Shown here piece after piece: positions 1 to 9,157 of a stretch of 64,000 nucleotides of DNA. Positions within the stretch are counted from its first letter, which is position 1; every line of letters begins with the position of its first letter. A program made the position numbers and the translations under genes. Below the pieces are notes generated by a model, which ran no database searches, had not been told where the DNA came from, and saw nothing but the letters and a program-made list of their open reading frames with translations. The stretch comes from Bogoriella caseilytica (GTDB lineage: Bacteria > Actinomycetota > Actinomycetes > Actinomycetales > Actinomycetaceae). The stretch spans positions 930,001-994,000 of the forward strand of contig NZ_RKHK01000001.1 of NCBI RefSeq assembly GCF_003752405.1. Reading direction: 5' to 3'.

Positions 1-52
1 TGCCCGTGTTCGCTTCAGGCGTGATCGCCTGGGCGGCGGCGCAGTGCCGCCG

Positions 53-478
53 TCACACCTCGAGCAGCAGGGTGACCGGCCCGTCGCCGACCAGTTCGAC
101 CGCCATATCGGCGCCGAAGCTCCCGGTTGCCACCTCCACGCCCAGCTCCCGCAGCGCCACCACGAGCCCGTCGATGAGTGGTTCGGCCACGGCACCTGGG
201 GCGGCGGCGGCCCACGTGGGGCGGCGGCCCTTGCGGGCATCCCCGTAGAGCGTGAACTGCGAGACGACCAGCACGGGGGCGTGGGCGTCGAGCACCGAGC
301 GTTCCTCGCGCAGGATGCGCAGCCCCGCGATCTTGCCGGCCAGCGCCTGCACCTGGGCCGGGCCGTCATCGTGGGTGACCCCGACGAGTGCGAGGATTCC
401 CGGCCGCTCGATGGCCCCGACGACCTCGCCGTCGACCGTGACCGAGGCCCGGGTGACCCGCTGCAGGACCGCCTTCAC
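53..478 (-). CDS. dtd: D-aminoacyl-tRNA deacylase
   Basis: Cytosolic enzyme (141 aa, the usual family length) that removes D-amino acids mischarged onto tRNA. Visible family marks are SQFTLYGD at residues 73-80 followed by the RKGRRPTW stretch, and the C-terminal GPVT motif (133-136) that supplies the cross-subunit cis-proline of the active site. The ATG overlaps the stop of the upstream DUF2516 gene by 4 bp, so the two are probably co-transcribed and translationally coupled. Nothing unusual seen. Confidence 0.96.
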   Translation of the reverse strand: MKAVLQRVTRASVTVDGEVVGAIERPGILALVGVTHDDGPAQVQALAGKIAGLRILREERSVLDAHAPVLVVSQFTLYGDARKGRRPTWAAAAPGAVAEPLIDGLVVALRELGVEVATGSFGADMAVELVGDGPVTLLLEV

Positions 479-807
479 CAGCCGTTCCCGGGAGACGACG
501 GGGGGCGCCGCCGGGAGTAAGGAGCCACCGCGGGCCGGACGTCGGCGAGGTAGATCCCGGCAGGGACGACGGCGATGAACATGAAGAATCCGCCGATCTG
601 CGCGACGCCGACCGGCGGGGGCAGGGTGAGGAAGCCGATGACCGCGGCCACGCCGGTCAGGATCAGCCAGAAGGTCTTGGTGCGCTTGCCTGCCGTCACG
701 AAGGCGGAGGCCGGGCGCCGGGCCGCGTCCACCAGGGCCCAGACCTCGACACCGAAGAGTGCCAAGGCCAGGACGAGGAAAATGAGCGTTTGCAGGCCGC
801 CGATCAC
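475..807 (-). CDS. DUF2516 family small membrane protein
   Basis: Predicted membrane protein of 110 aa starting at GTG. A first hydrophobic helix (about residues 5-24) is followed by the DAARRP motif typical of the actinobacterial DUF2516 family, then two more hydrophobic segments (about 45-62 and 68-88) and a positively charged, Arg-rich tail. The function of the family is unknown. It overlaps dtd by 4 bp (ATGA-type coupling). Family assignment is from motif recognition, not from a search. Confidence 0.85.
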   Translation of the reverse strand: MIGGLQTLIFLVLALALFGVEVWALVDAARRPASAFVTAGKRTKTFWLILTGVAAVIGFLTLPPPVGVAQIGGFFMFIAVVPAGIYLADVRPAVAPYSRRRPPSSPGNGW

Positions 808-895
808 CCGATGAGCCTACCGGCCAGATGGAACGCTCCGCGGCCTCCCTGGAGCTCCAGGCGCGACCGCAGGAGGGGCCGGGAGCGCCACCACG

Positions 896-1996
896 CTAGA
901 TCGTGCGGCGCCGCAGACCCGCGCCGGGGCGCTCGGCCGGACGGACGTCGGTCACGCCATCGGGGCGGACCACCACCTCCTGGGCCGCAGCGATACCGCT
1001 GACGCTGAGCTCGGCCTCCGGGTCCACATTGCGCTTGATCAGCGCGAGCCCGATCGGCCCGAGCTCCTCGTGCCGCGCCACGGACGTCAGCTTCCCCACG
1101 GTGCGCTCCCCCAGCGTGACCTCGGCGCCGGCCTCGGGGAGCAGGTGGTCCGAGCCGTCGAGGTGCAGGAACACGAGCCGCCGAGGTGGCTTGCCGAGGT
1201 TGACCACCCGAGCGACGGTCTCCTGGCCGCGGTAGCAGCCCTTGTCCAAGTGCACGGCGGTGCGCAGCCAGTCCAGCTCATGCGGGATGGTGCGCTCGTC
1301 CACCTCCCGTGCCACACGCGGGCGGCGCGCCTCGATGCGCAGCGCCTCCCAGGCCCAGACGCCGGCCAAGCGGGCGCCGTCCTGCTGCGCGGCGGCCACC
1401 ACGGCGGTCAGTGCCTCGCGGCGCACCAGGCTGAACGCGCGGTGGAACTCGATGCCGGGATGCTCGGCCTCCTCCGGGCCGTAGCTCGTCGATCCGGCAC
1501 CGACGCGGGGCCACGGATCCTGCCAGGTGAGCAGATGCGCCTCGTGGTCGGTCAGCCGGCTCCAGCCCCCGGCGTGGGTGCCGAGGACGGCGACGTCCTC
1601 CCGCCGGGCGACCTCGACGCGAAGGGTGAAGCGCATGGAGTCCAGGAACGCCGCGAGTGGCTCCGCGCTGGCCGCCTCGGTGATGAGCCAGAGCGTCTCG
1701 CCGTCGTCCTGCACGGCCGGGGCATGCTCGATGTGGCCGTGGACGTCGAGCAGCAGCACCTCGCTGGACACCCCGGGCGCGAGATCCAGCAGCAACTGCG
1801 ACGACAGCGTGTTCAGCCAGGTGATCCGGTCCGCGCCGGCAATGGTCACGACGCCGAGGTGGGAGAGATCGACCAGGCCGTCGCCGCGGGCGAGCGCGCG
1901 CTGCTCGCGCACCGGGTCGCCGTAGTGCAGGGCCACCCCGGCGTCCGGGGCGCCCGCTTCGACGGCTCCCGTGGTGGTCAGCAGTGGCGAGCCCAT
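896..1996 (-). CDS. ygfZ: YgfZ/GcvT-like folate-binding protein
   Basis: Folate-dependent protein of the YgfZ/GcvT fold (366 aa), linked in other bacteria to repair or maturation of Fe-S enzymes and to tRNA modification. The diagnostic KGCYRGQE motif lies at residues 252-259. The N-terminal part resembles the aminomethyltransferase fold (DLSHLGVV near residues 43-50). The start ATG shares one base with the stop of the upstream nitrobindin-like gene (TGATG), so translational coupling is likely. The 20-residue N-terminus before the fold is a little uncertain. Confidence 0.9.
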   Translation of the reverse strand: MGSPLLTTTGAVEAGAPDAGVALHYGDPVREQRALARGDGLVDLSHLGVVTIAGADRITWLNTLSSQLLLDLAPGVSSEVLLLDVHGHIEHAPAVQDDGETLWLITEAASAEPLAAFLDSMRFTLRVEVARREDVAVLGTHAGGWSRLTDHEAHLLTWQDPWPRVGAGSTSYGPEEAEHPGIEFHRAFSLVRREALTAVVAAAQQDGARLAGVWAWEALRIEARRPRVAREVDERTIPHELDWLRTAVHLDKGCYRGQETVARVVNLGKPPRRLVFLHLDGSDHLLPEAGAEVTLGERTVGKLTSVARHEELGPIGLALIKRNVDPEAELSVSGIAAAQEVVVRPDGVTDVRPAERPGAGLRRRTI

Positions 1997-2586
1997 CAGC
2001 CGTCCACCCGGCTCAGGCGCCCTGAGGCGTAGGTCTGCAGTTCATGGCCGAAGGCGGCGAGATCCTGGGCCCACATGAGATCGGACTGCACCAGGCCGTA
2101 CATCATGGTGGCGCCGGTCATCTCGGCCGCCGAGGTGGTCCGCACCACGGCATCGGTGCTCAGATTGATCCGCGGGCCGCGCACCTGGCCGACGTAGACG
2201 CTCACGTGCCCGGCGGGGTTGGCCACCAGGACCTCAAGCTCGGTGGGCGCCGGGCCGTTATCGGATTCCGAGGTCGCCTCGGCGGTGTCCGCTGCCCCGG
2301 GAACCGGACGCCAGTACTGGGTCTCGGAGGACCAGATCTGACCGGCGTCGAGGCCGGCGGCACCCGCAGTGCCACTCTGCTCCGGGTTGACCTCGCCGGT
2401 GGCCACCCGAAGGGTGCTGGAGGCACGCAGGTAAGGCCCGCCGTCGTGATCGAAGACGAGGTCATGCACGAAGGCGGACTCCTCGATGCCGGGATAGGTC
2501 AGCTGGCCGAAACCGCGCCACGTCCCCACGAGCCATGCCAGCGGGTAACACTCGGGTGCCAGGTCATCAGGAATCGTCAAAGCCAC
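1996..2586 (-). CDS. nitrobindin-like heme-binding beta-barrel protein (FABP/DUF1794)
   Basis: Lipocalin-like ten-stranded barrel protein of 196 aa. The GxWxGxG signature of nitrobindins is visible as GTWRGFG at residues 21-27, and a conserved His occurs near the C-terminus (AAFGHEL), the position of the proximal heme ligand in the family. Mycobacterial relatives bind heme b and isomerise peroxynitrite to nitrate. The GTG start at 2586 was chosen because the family begins just before IPDDL. The open frame continues upstream to 2835, but that Arg/Pro-rich part looks non-coding. It is one-base coupled to ygfZ. Confidence 0.88.
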   Translation of the reverse strand: MALTIPDDLAPECYPLAWLVGTWRGFGQLTYPGIEESAFVHDLVFDHDGGPYLRASSTLRVATGEVNPEQSGTAGAAGLDAGQIWSSETQYWRPVPGAADTAEATSESDNGPAPTELEVLVANPAGHVSVYVGQVRGPRINLSTDAVVRTTSAAEMTGATMMYGLVQSDLMWAQDLAAFGHELQTYASGRLSRVDG

Positions 2587-2636
2587 CCCATCAGGGTATC
2601 GGCCGGGCCGGTCTCCAGGAGAGCACCGGCGAGGAC

Positions 2637-3401
2637 TCAGCCGAGGAAACCGAGAAAGCGACCGTCGAGCAGTTCGCCTACGAGGTACACCGGCACCCCG
2701 GGCACCAGCACCAGCACCAGGCCCGCGGCCAGGGCGGCACGGCCGTGACCGGCACCCGGGAACCGGCCGTAGAGCACATGGCAGGCGGCGGTGAGCACTC
2801 CAGTGGCCATACCGATGAGCAGTCCCGGCAGCCAACCGATCTGCTCGAAGGCGAACCCCGCCCCGGCGCCGATGAGGCTACCGGCGACGGCGGCGAGAAT
2901 GCCGGTGAGACCCGCCCCCAGCGGCAGGGAGGTCACCAGTGCCGCCGTGGCGATCGTCGCGGCGGCCAGCACCACCAGTTCACCGTCCGTCTCGGTGGCG
3001 GCCCACCCGGCGGCGGAGATCGCCACCACCGCTCCGGTGACGATCCCGGACAGGGACTCGACCAGGCGCGGCCGGCCATCGCGACGCACCATCTGATGGA
3101 TCACCCCGGCGATCACCGCAAGCGCGATGACGATGGCCAGGTGACTGAACGACAGCACCCGGACCACCACAACGCCCGCGATCGCGCTCAGCGCGATCAC
3201 CACGCTGCCACCGTGCGCGGTGGGGAGGCCGAGCAGTTTGGGCCAGCCGGCCGCGAAGGCCAGCGCCATCAGGAGGACGACCACGCCGATGCCGTGGGCA
3301 CCGAGATAACCGGAGGTGGCCATCGCGGCGGCAGCGACCGCCGTGACGGACGCTCGCGCCACCGCTCCGGTGGTCGTTGAGGGAGCGTCGTCGAGGGCCA
3401 C
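2637..3401 (-). CDS. polytopic membrane protein, function unknown
   Basis: A 254-aa protein that is mostly hydrophobic, with alternating Ala/Val/Gly-rich segments consistent with about seven or eight membrane helices and short loops such as HQMVRRDGRPR. The GTG at 3401 was chosen because the residues beyond it (Arg/Cys-rich) do not look like protein. No enzymatic motif was recognised. It lies upstream of the nitrobindin-like gene on the same strand with a gap of about 50 bp and divergent from glnR. It may form one unit with nitrobindin-ygfZ. Confidence 0.75.
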   Translation of the reverse strand: MALDDAPSTTTGAVARASVTAVAAAAMATSGYLGAHGIGVVVLLMALAFAAGWPKLLGLPTAHGGSVVIALSAIAGVVVVRVLSFSHLAIVIALAVIAGVIHQMVRRDGRPRLVESLSGIVTGAVVAISAAGWAATETDGELVVLAAATIATAALVTSLPLGAGLTGILAAVAGSLIGAGAGFAFEQIGWLPGLLIGMATGVLTAACHVLYGRFPGAGHGRAALAAGLVLVLVPGVPVYLVGELLDGRFLGFLG

Positions 3402-3511
3402 CCGGCGATTCTGGCACGGGCGCCGGTGCCCTCGTGTCTCACCGCAGGGCTGGAGTCGGGCACAGGGCCGGGATCGCATTAGAGTATGGCCACCCGTACG
3501 AAGGGAGTTCC

Positions 3512-4207
3512 GTGTCGGAACTCGTGTTGCTGACCAATGAGCCGGGTGGCACTACCAAGGTGTTGCCCTCGCTGACGTTGCTGGGCCACCACGTGCACGT
3601 GGCGGCCCCGTCAGCCTCCGCGCTCGTGGAACACGAGCACGCCACCGCGGTGGTCCTGGATGCACGCCACGATCTGGTCGGCGCGCGCAGCCTGTGCAAG
3701 ATCCTGGCCGGCCCCGTGCAATCACCTCCAGTCCTCCTCGTCCTCGCTGAGGGTGGATTCACTGCCGTCTCGCGCAGCTGGGGTGCGGCCGACGTCATCC
3801 TGACCTCGGCCGGACCGGCCGAGGTCGAGGCCCGGCTCCGCATGATGGCCGAGTCCACCCGAGAAGAGGCCATCACAGTTCCCGCGCCCGACCGTCTGGA
3901 AGCCGGCGATCTGGTGATCGACGCCCAGGCCTACACCGCCCGGGTGCGCGGGCGGGTTCTGGATCTGACCTACAAGGAATTCGAGCTCCTGAAGCATCTG
4001 GCCACCAATCCCGGCCGGGTGCTCTCGCGCGCTCAGCTGCTCCAGGAGGTCTGGGGCTACGACTACTTCGGCGGCACGCGTACCGTGGACGTCCACGTGC
4101 GGCGTCTGCGGGCCAAGCTGGGCACCGAGCACGACCATCTCATCGGCACGGTGCGCAACGTGGGCTACCGCTTCGATCTGCGCAGCCGCGAGGCCGCCAG
4201 CTCCTGA
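3512..4207 (+). CDS. glnR: GlnR-type orphan OmpR-family response regulator (nitrogen regulation)
   Basis: DNA-binding regulator of 231 aa that in actinobacteria controls glutamine synthetase, ammonium transport and other nitrogen genes. The N-terminal receiver-like domain keeps the Asp at position 50 (VVLDARHDL) but replaces the acidic Mg pocket near residue 9-10 with Asn-Glu, as in atypical, unphosphorylated GlnR. The C-terminal winged helix contains the near-invariant GlnR stretch YDYFGGTRTVDVHVRRLRAK. The start is the GTG at 3512, five bases after an AAGGGAGT ribosome site. No kinase gene is adjacent, as expected for an orphan regulator. Confidence 0.93.
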   Translation: MSELVLLTNEPGGTTKVLPSLTLLGHHVHVAAPSASALVEHEHATAVVLDARHDLVGARSLCKILAGPVQSPPVLLVLAEGGFTAVSRSWGAADVILTSAGPAEVEARLRMMAESTREEAITVPAPDRLEAGDLVIDAQAYTARVRGRVLDLTYKEFELLKHLATNPGRVLSRAQLLQEVWGYDYFGGTRTVDVHVRRLRAKLGTEHDHLIGTVRNVGYRFDLRSREAASS

Positions 4208-4414
4208 TCCCCGCCCGCGGCGCTCAGGGCCCAGGGCTTTGCGAGACCGAAGCACGGGCGTAGACTCGATCACGACGTCGGGCCGAGAATGCCCCGGGCT
4301 CCACCCTCAGCCGCTACGAGCGGCCTACGCGCCGACTGGCGCTTCTCGGCCCGGCGTCCTTGCTTTGCTCAGGGGGCATGCCTGCTGGCCCCGCGCCACG
4401 TCGAAGGGTCCCCC

Positions 4415-4858
4415 ATGTCTCGGCACTACCGGATGGGCCGTCTCGCACTGCCCGCTGTTGCCCTGCTCGCCATCGCTCCGCTGAGTGCCTGCAGCACCGG
4501 GGTCATGGACCTGGAGGTCGGTGATTGCTTTGACGCCTCCGCCCTGGAGGGCGCCGACGAGGTCAGCACGGTCGACACCGTGGACTGCACCGAGGAGCAC
4601 ACGGGCGAGGTCTTCGGCTCCCTGGAGCACGCCGAGAGCGAGACGGCGCCCGCACTGCAGGACTTGTTCGACGAGGCCGACGAGCACTGCTACTACGAGT
4701 TCCAGAGCTTCGTGGGCGTGCCGTACGAAGAGTCCGCGCACGAGTACTACGTGGTCAGCCCCACCCAGGAGTCCTGGGAGAACGCCGACGACCGCACCAG
4801 CCTCTGCCTGCTCGTCAGCGAGCCGGTGAGCGGTTCACTGGAGAACTCCGGCACCTGA
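4415..4858 (+). CDS. lipoprotein with septum-formation-like domain
   Basis: Secreted lipoprotein of 147 aa. It has a basic N-terminus, a hydrophobic segment and lipobox APLSAC (Cys26), followed by a compact acidic domain with several Cys (VGDCFD, TVDCTEEH, EHCYYEF, SLCLLV) that resembles the Septum_form/DUF4190-type domain of actinobacterial exported proteins. The start at 4415 follows GAAGGG about 9 bp upstream; the frame opens earlier, but the upstream part lacks protein character. Function is unknown. It sits between glnR and the convergent pstB. Confidence 0.75.
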   Translation: MSRHYRMGRLALPAVALLAIAPLSACSTGVMDLEVGDCFDASALEGADEVSTVDTVDCTEEHTGEVFGSLEHAESETAPALQDLFDEADEHCYYEFQSFVGVPYEESAHEYYVVSPTQESWENADDRTSLCLLVSEPVSGSLENSGT

Positions 4859-4884
4859 GCGGAGCGAGTAGCGCGCTTTCCCTT

Positions 4885-4942
4885 CGGCCGCCCACGCGGT
4901 CGTTCAGCCGAACGAACGGCCGCACCACCGCCCACGCGGTCG
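4885..4942. repeat. hairpin plus 15-bp direct repeat between convergent genes
   Basis: CCGCCCACGCGGTCG occurs at 4888-4902 and again at 4928-4942. Between them CGTTC/GAACG (4901-4905 and 4910-4914) is nested inside CGGCCG/CGGCCG (4885-4890 and 4917-4922), which can form a stem. The position between the ends of the lipoprotein gene and pstB suits a bidirectional terminator without a T-run. This is an inference. Confidence 0.4.
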
Positions 4943-4973
4943 CTTGCGCGGCCCTTCAGGCAATCCCGGGCAC

Positions 4974-5753
4974 TCAGCCGAACTTCCCGGAGACGTAACG
5001 CTCGGTCTGCTCGTTGGCAGGGTTCGAGAAGATCTTGTCGGTCGCCGCATACTCGATGAGCTTGCCGGGCTTGCCAGTGCCGGCGATATTGAAGAACCCG
5101 GTCTTGTCCGAGACGCGGGCTGCCTGCTGCATGTTGTGGGTGACGATGACGATCGTGTAGTCGTTCTTGAGCTCATAGATCAGGTCCTCGATGGCGAGGG
5201 TGGAGATCGGGTCGAGCGCGGAGCACGGCTCATCCATCAGCACGACGTCGGGCTTGACCGCGATCGCCCGCGCGATACAGAGGCGCTGCTGCTGGCCGCC
5301 GGAGAGGGAGGAGCCGGGGCGGTCGAGCCGGTCCTTGACCTCGTTCCACAGGTTCGCGCCCCGCAGCGAGCGCTCCACCAGGTCCTGCGACTCCTCACGG
5401 CCGAGCCGGCGGTTGTTCAGCTTCACCCCGGCCAGCACGTTGTCGGCAATGGACATGGTCGGGAAGGGATTCGGCCGCTGGAAGACCATCCCGATCTGCC
5501 GCCGCACCTGCACGGGATCCACGCCGGGGCCGTAGAGGTTCTGCCCGTCCATGAGGGCGGCACCGGTCACGCGCGCCCCCGGAATGACCTCGTGCATGCG
5601 GTTCAGGGTGCGCAAGAAGGTGGACTTGCCACAGCCCGATGGCCCGATGAGAGCGGTCACCGAGCAGGGCTCGATCGTCATCGTCACATCCTCCACGGCG
5701 AGGAAGTCGCCGTAGTAGACGTTGAGGTTCCTGACATCGATGCGCTTAGACAC
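4974..5753 (-). CDS. pstB: phosphate ABC transporter ATP-binding protein
   Basis: ATPase subunit (259 aa) of the high-affinity phosphate importer PstSCAB. Walker [10 protein letters not shown] begins near residue 37, the signature LSGGQQQR at 150-157, Walker B VVLMDEP at 170-176 and the switch His at 206. Length and the PNPFPTM motif after the Q-loop are typical of PstB. The start is a GTG at 5753 with GGAGG five bases upstream. It is the last gene of pstC-pstA-pstB, 33 bp after pstA. Confidence 0.97.
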   Translation of the reverse strand: MSKRIDVRNLNVYYGDFLAVEDVTMTIEPCSVTALIGPSGCGKSTFLRTLNRMHEVIPGARVTGAALMDGQNLYGPGVDPVQVRRQIGMVFQRPNPFPTMSIADNVLAGVKLNNRRLGREESQDLVERSLRGANLWNEVKDRLDRPGSSLSGGQQQRLCIARAIAVKPDVVLMDEPCSALDPISTLAIEDLIYELKNDYTIVIVTHNMQQAARVSDKTGFFNIAGTGKPGKLIEYAATDKIFSNPANEQTERYVSGKFG

Positions 5754-5786
5754 GGGTCCTCCAGGTCTGGCGGGGAGCAGAGCAGA

Positions 5787-6869
5787 TCACTTGGCTCCCT
5801 TGGGGGCGAAGTAGGCGCTGATCAGCCGCGCCGTCAGGTTGAGCAGCATCACGATGGCCACCAGCGTCAGCGCTGCCGCCCAGGCGCGTTCGACCCCGAC
5901 GCCACCCTGGACGAAGGAGCGGTAGGCGTAGACCGGGAGGGTGGCCATGCGTCCGTCGAAGGCATCCCAGTTGATGTTGGTGATGAAGCCCACCGTGAGC
6001 AGCAGCGGGGCGGTCTCACCGATCACTCGCGCAATCGCCAGCATGCACCCGGTGGTCACCCCGGCCACGGAGGTGCGCAGGACCACCTTGACGATGGTCA
6101 GCCACTTGGGCACACCGAGGGCGTAGGAGGCCTCGCGCAGCTCGTTCGGCACGAGACGGAGCATCTCCTCGCAAGCACGTACCACCACGGGGGTCATCAG
6201 CACGGAGAGCGCGATGGCGCCCATGAATGCCGAACGGTACTGGGGCGCGTAGGAGGTGAAGAGCACGAAGGCAAACAGGCCGGCGACGATTGAGGGGATT
6301 CCGGTCATCACATCCACCAGCACGGTGATGGCTCGCGCGAGGCGCCCGCGCCCGTACTCCACCAGGTAGATGGCGGTGAAGAGCCCCAGCGGTATCGAGA
6401 ACGCCGCCGTGAGTCCGGTGACGATGATCGTGCCGATGATGGCGTGGAAGGCGCCCCCCTCGCGCATCTGACCGTAGATGCCGCTCATGTCGCTGGTGAG
6501 GAACTCCCAGGACATCATGTCCATCCCCCGCGAGACCACGGTCCACACCAGCGAGATCAGCGGGATGGTGGCGATCACGAAGGCTGCGGTGACCACGGAG
6601 GTGGCTAGGCGGTCGCGGGCCCGGCGCGCTCCCTCGACAGCTCGCGAGGCCGCCCAGGAGCCGGCGATGAAGAACAGTCCGGTGAGCGCCGCCGTGGCCA
6701 CGGGTGTGGGCCGGCCGGCCAGGGTCAGCACGAGCAGGGCGAGAGCGAGGGAGCCGGCGGCGACCGCCCACAGCCCCCACGCCGGGAGCATTCCCTGGTG
6801 GGCCAGTTGCGGGGAGACGCCGGTCCCAGCGCTGCGCGGGCTGGGGTACAGGTCCGTCTTGCTGGCCAT
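5787..6869 (-). CDS. pstA: phosphate ABC transporter permease PstA
   Basis: Inner-membrane permease subunit (360 aa) of the phosphate importer. It has an N-terminal extension with two hydrophobic segments, then the six-helix permease domain with the EAA-type loop EASYALGVPKWLTIVKVVLRTSVAG that contacts PstB (written here only as a recognisable motif; it lies in the C-terminal third). The ATG at 6869 shares a base with the pstC stop (TGATG), which fixes the start. The frame stays open further upstream inside pstC, but that is a shadow. Confidence 0.95.
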   Translation of the reverse strand: MASKTDLYPSPRSAGTGVSPQLAHQGMLPAWGLWAVAAGSLALALLVLTLAGRPTPVATAALTGLFFIAGSWAASRAVEGARRARDRLATSVVTAAFVIATIPLISLVWTVVSRGMDMMSWEFLTSDMSGIYGQMREGGAFHAIIGTIIVTGLTAAFSIPLGLFTAIYLVEYGRGRLARAITVLVDVMTGIPSIVAGLFAFVLFTSYAPQYRSAFMGAIALSVLMTPVVVRACEEMLRLVPNELREASYALGVPKWLTIVKVVLRTSVAGVTTGCMLAIARVIGETAPLLLTVGFITNINWDAFDGRMATLPVYAYRSFVQGGVGVERAWAAALTLVAIVMLLNLTARLISAYFAPKGAK

Positions 6870-7846
6870 CAGTTGGCTCCGGAGAACTCGGCGCGGCGCG
6901 AGATGACCCAGCGGGCGAGGAAATTCACCACGAGGGTGACCGCGAAGAGCGCCAGGCCGGTGGCGATCAGCACGTCGGCACCGAGCCCGTACGCCTCGGG
7001 AAACTGGGCGGCGATATTCGCTGCGATCGACTGGTGCTGGCCGGGCTGAAGGAGGAAGGCGTTGATGGCGAAGCCGGGCGAGAGAATCATCAGCACGGCC
7101 ATGGTCTCCCCCAGTGCCCGCCCCAGGCCGATCATGGATCCGGCGATGATGCCCGAGCGACCGAAGGGGAACACCGCCTGACGGATCATCTCCCAGCGGG
7201 TGGCCCCCAGGGCCAGCGAGGCTTCTTCGTGCAGGCGGGGCGTCTGGAGGAAGACCTCTCGGGTGGTGGCGGTGATGATCGGCAGGATCATCACCGCCAG
7301 CACGACCCCGACGGTCATGATGTTGCGTGCCGGTGCCTGGAATCCGGCGAAGAGCGGGATCATGCCGAGATTCCCCGAGAGCCACGCGAAGAAGGGGTTG
7401 AGCTGCGGCACCAGCCACGCCATACCCCACATGCCGTAGACCACAGAGGGAATCGCTGCAAGCAGGTCGATGAGATAGCCCAGACCCTGCGCGGCGCGCC
7501 GTGGCGCGTAGTGGGAGATGAACAGGGCGATGCCGATGCTCAGCGGCACGGCGATCAGGAGCGCCAGCGCCGAGGAGAGCAGCGTGCCGAAGAGCAGCGG
7601 TGCGATGTACTCGGCCAGCCCCTGCCCACGCATGAAGCCCACAGAGGCGAAGTCTTCACGCGCTGCGGTCAGGGCCGGCCAGGAGCGGTAGAGCAGGAAG
7701 GAAGCCACCGCGGTCAGGACGGCGAGGATGACGATCCCGGCACCGGTGGAGATCCCGGAGAAGACCACGTTGCCCACGCGCCCGGGGGCATCGCGCAGAG
7801 CGGTCACCGGACCGCCACGGCGCGGCTCAGGTGCGGCAGAGGCCAC
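6869..7846 (-). CDS. pstC: phosphate ABC transporter permease PstC
   Basis: Permease partner of PstA (325 aa), with a short cytoplasmic N-terminus, about six membrane helices and an EAA loop (EEASLALGATRWEMIRQ, roughly residues 215-232). It is coupled to pstA by a one-base overlap. Unlike the usual compact pstSCAB order, 182 bp separate it from pstS, and that gap carries a PHO-box-like repeat on the pstC-reading strand, suggesting pstC-A-B has its own phosphate-responsive promoter. Confidence 0.96.
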   Translation of the reverse strand: MASAAPEPRRGGPVTALRDAPGRVGNVVFSGISTGAGIVILAVLTAVASFLLYRSWPALTAAREDFASVGFMRGQGLAEYIAPLLFGTLLSSALALLIAVPLSIGIALFISHYAPRRAAQGLGYLIDLLAAIPSVVYGMWGMAWLVPQLNPFFAWLSGNLGMIPLFAGFQAPARNIMTVGVVLAVMILPIITATTREVFLQTPRLHEEASLALGATRWEMIRQAVFPFGRSGIIAGSMIGLGRALGETMAVLMILSPGFAINAFLLQPGQHQSIAANIAAQFPEAYGLGADVLIATGLALFAVTLVVNFLARWVISRRAEFSGAN

Positions 7847-7955
7847 GGCTCCTCCTCAGGGCAGTTCGGCGGTCACTGGCGGCGAGCGGCGCGGTGGTCA
7901 CGTCATGCGGCCACCCGCGCGCCAGGGAGGGCCGGTACCCATAAGAAAGGCGCAA

Positions 7956-7973
7956 GGTGAACGACGGGTGAAC
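7956..7973 (-). promoter_or_regulatory. PHO-box-like direct repeat upstream of pstC
   Basis: On the minus strand GTTCACC occurs twice with an exact 11-bp period (7973-7967 and 7962-7956). This matches the PhoP/RegX3-type PHO box of actinobacteria, which is built from 11-bp direct repeats with a GTTCACC core. An AT-richer TTCTTAT follows about ten bases downstream. It lies about 110 bp before the pstC start, between pstS and pstC. The repeat is seen; binding by a PhoP-like regulator is inferred. Confidence 0.75.
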
Positions 7974-8028
7974 AACCACTGTTGCGTGCCCCACACCGAG
8001 CACGATCCTGGGCGTCATCCACGGGGAC

Positions 8029-9138
8029 TCAGTCGCCCTCCACCACGTGGATCTGCGCCACCACTTCCAGGACCTGCTCCCGGAGGTTCTCGGTGATGGG
8101 CGCAGAACCCGCCACATCCAGCCTCGCTGCGCGATCCTGAGCCTCCGGTGAGGCCACGTACTCGAGCAGGGTGCGCACGTTGGCGACCTCTCGCTCGGAC
8201 TCGTACGCCGAGCAGGCAATGAGATACGACACGAGCACGATCGGGTAGACCCCGGCCTCGTCCGTGTCCCGGGCGAGATCGAGCGTCAGGCGCAGGTCGC
8301 TCGCCCCCTCGGCAGGCGGCGAGGCGTCGACGACGGCGGCCGCCGCCGCCGCGTCGTAGGACACGAAGCCCTCCCCCACGAGCACCGCCGCCGTCTCGAG
8401 TTCGTCACTGACCAGGGCCGCATCGACGTAGCCGATGGTCCCGTCGGCGGCCTGGATGGTCTGTACGAGCGCACTGGAACCCTGCGCGGACTGCGTTCCC
8501 CCACGCGGCCAGGTCTGGCTGGGCTCGTAGGGCCAGGCTTCGCCACCGGCCGCAGCGAGGTACTCAGTGAAGTTCTGTGTGGTGCCCGAGTCGTCCGAGC
8601 GGTTGACCGGGATGATCGCCAGATCCGGCAGGTCCAGGCCGGGATTCGACTCGGCGATCTCCGGGTGGTCCCAGGCGGTGATCTCGCCGGCGAAGACGGC
8701 GGCCAGCGCCTGGGGGGTGAGCTGTACTTCCTCCTCGACCTCGGGGAGGTTGTACGCCACCGCGATCGGCGAGATGTACAGCGGCAGTTCGATGGGCTCG
8801 GCGCCCGAGCAACGCTGCCTGGCCCGCTCGACCTCGGACTCGTTCAGTGAGGCATCGGAGCCGGCGAAATGGGTGGCGCCCTCGAGGAACATCTCGCGCC
8901 CGGTCCCGGAACCCACCGGGTCGTAGGACAGCAGGAGGTCGGGATGGGAATCGTTCATGCCGGCCACCCAGGCGGTCATCGCCACCTCCTGCGCCGAGGA
9001 TCCGGCGCCGGCGAGCGGCCCCCCGACACCGGACTGCTCGGCCGGCGTGCACGCACCCACCCCGAGCGCGAGGACGACTGCACTCAGCAGTGCGGCCCGG
9101 GATCGGGCAGTGAACGGGAGACGAACGGCAGAACCCAC
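8029..9138 (-). CDS. pstS: phosphate-binding lipoprotein PstS
   Basis: Extracytoplasmic phosphate receptor of the Pst importer (369 aa). Lipobox LGVGAC anchors it at Cys30. The mature part contains the PstS signatures AGSSAQ, DPVGSGTGREMFLEG, AGSDASL and PVNRSDDSGTTQNF, which form the phosphate pocket. The start is a GTG at 9138, only 19 bp after the mutT1 stop, so it is probably read from the ppk-mutT1 transcript. No separate PHO box was seen directly before it. Confidence 0.95.
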   Translation of the reverse strand: MGSAVRLPFTARSRAALLSAVVLALGVGACTPAEQSGVGGPLAGAGSSAQEVAMTAWVAGMNDSHPDLLLSYDPVGSGTGREMFLEGATHFAGSDASLNESEVERARQRCSGAEPIELPLYISPIAVAYNLPEVEEEVQLTPQALAAVFAGEITAWDHPEIAESNPGLDLPDLAIIPVNRSDDSGTTQNFTEYLAAAGGEAWPYEPSQTWPRGGTQSAQGSSALVQTIQAADGTIGYVDAALVSDELETAAVLVGEGFVSYDAAAAAAVVDASPPAEGASDLRLTLDLARDTDEAGVYPIVLVSYLIACSAYESEREVANVRTLLEYVASPEAQDRAARLDVAGSAPITENLREQVLEVVAQIHVVEGD

Positions 9139-9157
9139 GGGCTCACTCTAGGCACAC

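Noticed and set aside
5787-7430. 547-residue open frame that would extend PstA upstream through pstC
   Set aside because: The extra 187 residues are a shadow of pstC in another frame. The PstA fold begins at the ATG at 6869, which is coupled to the pstC stop.
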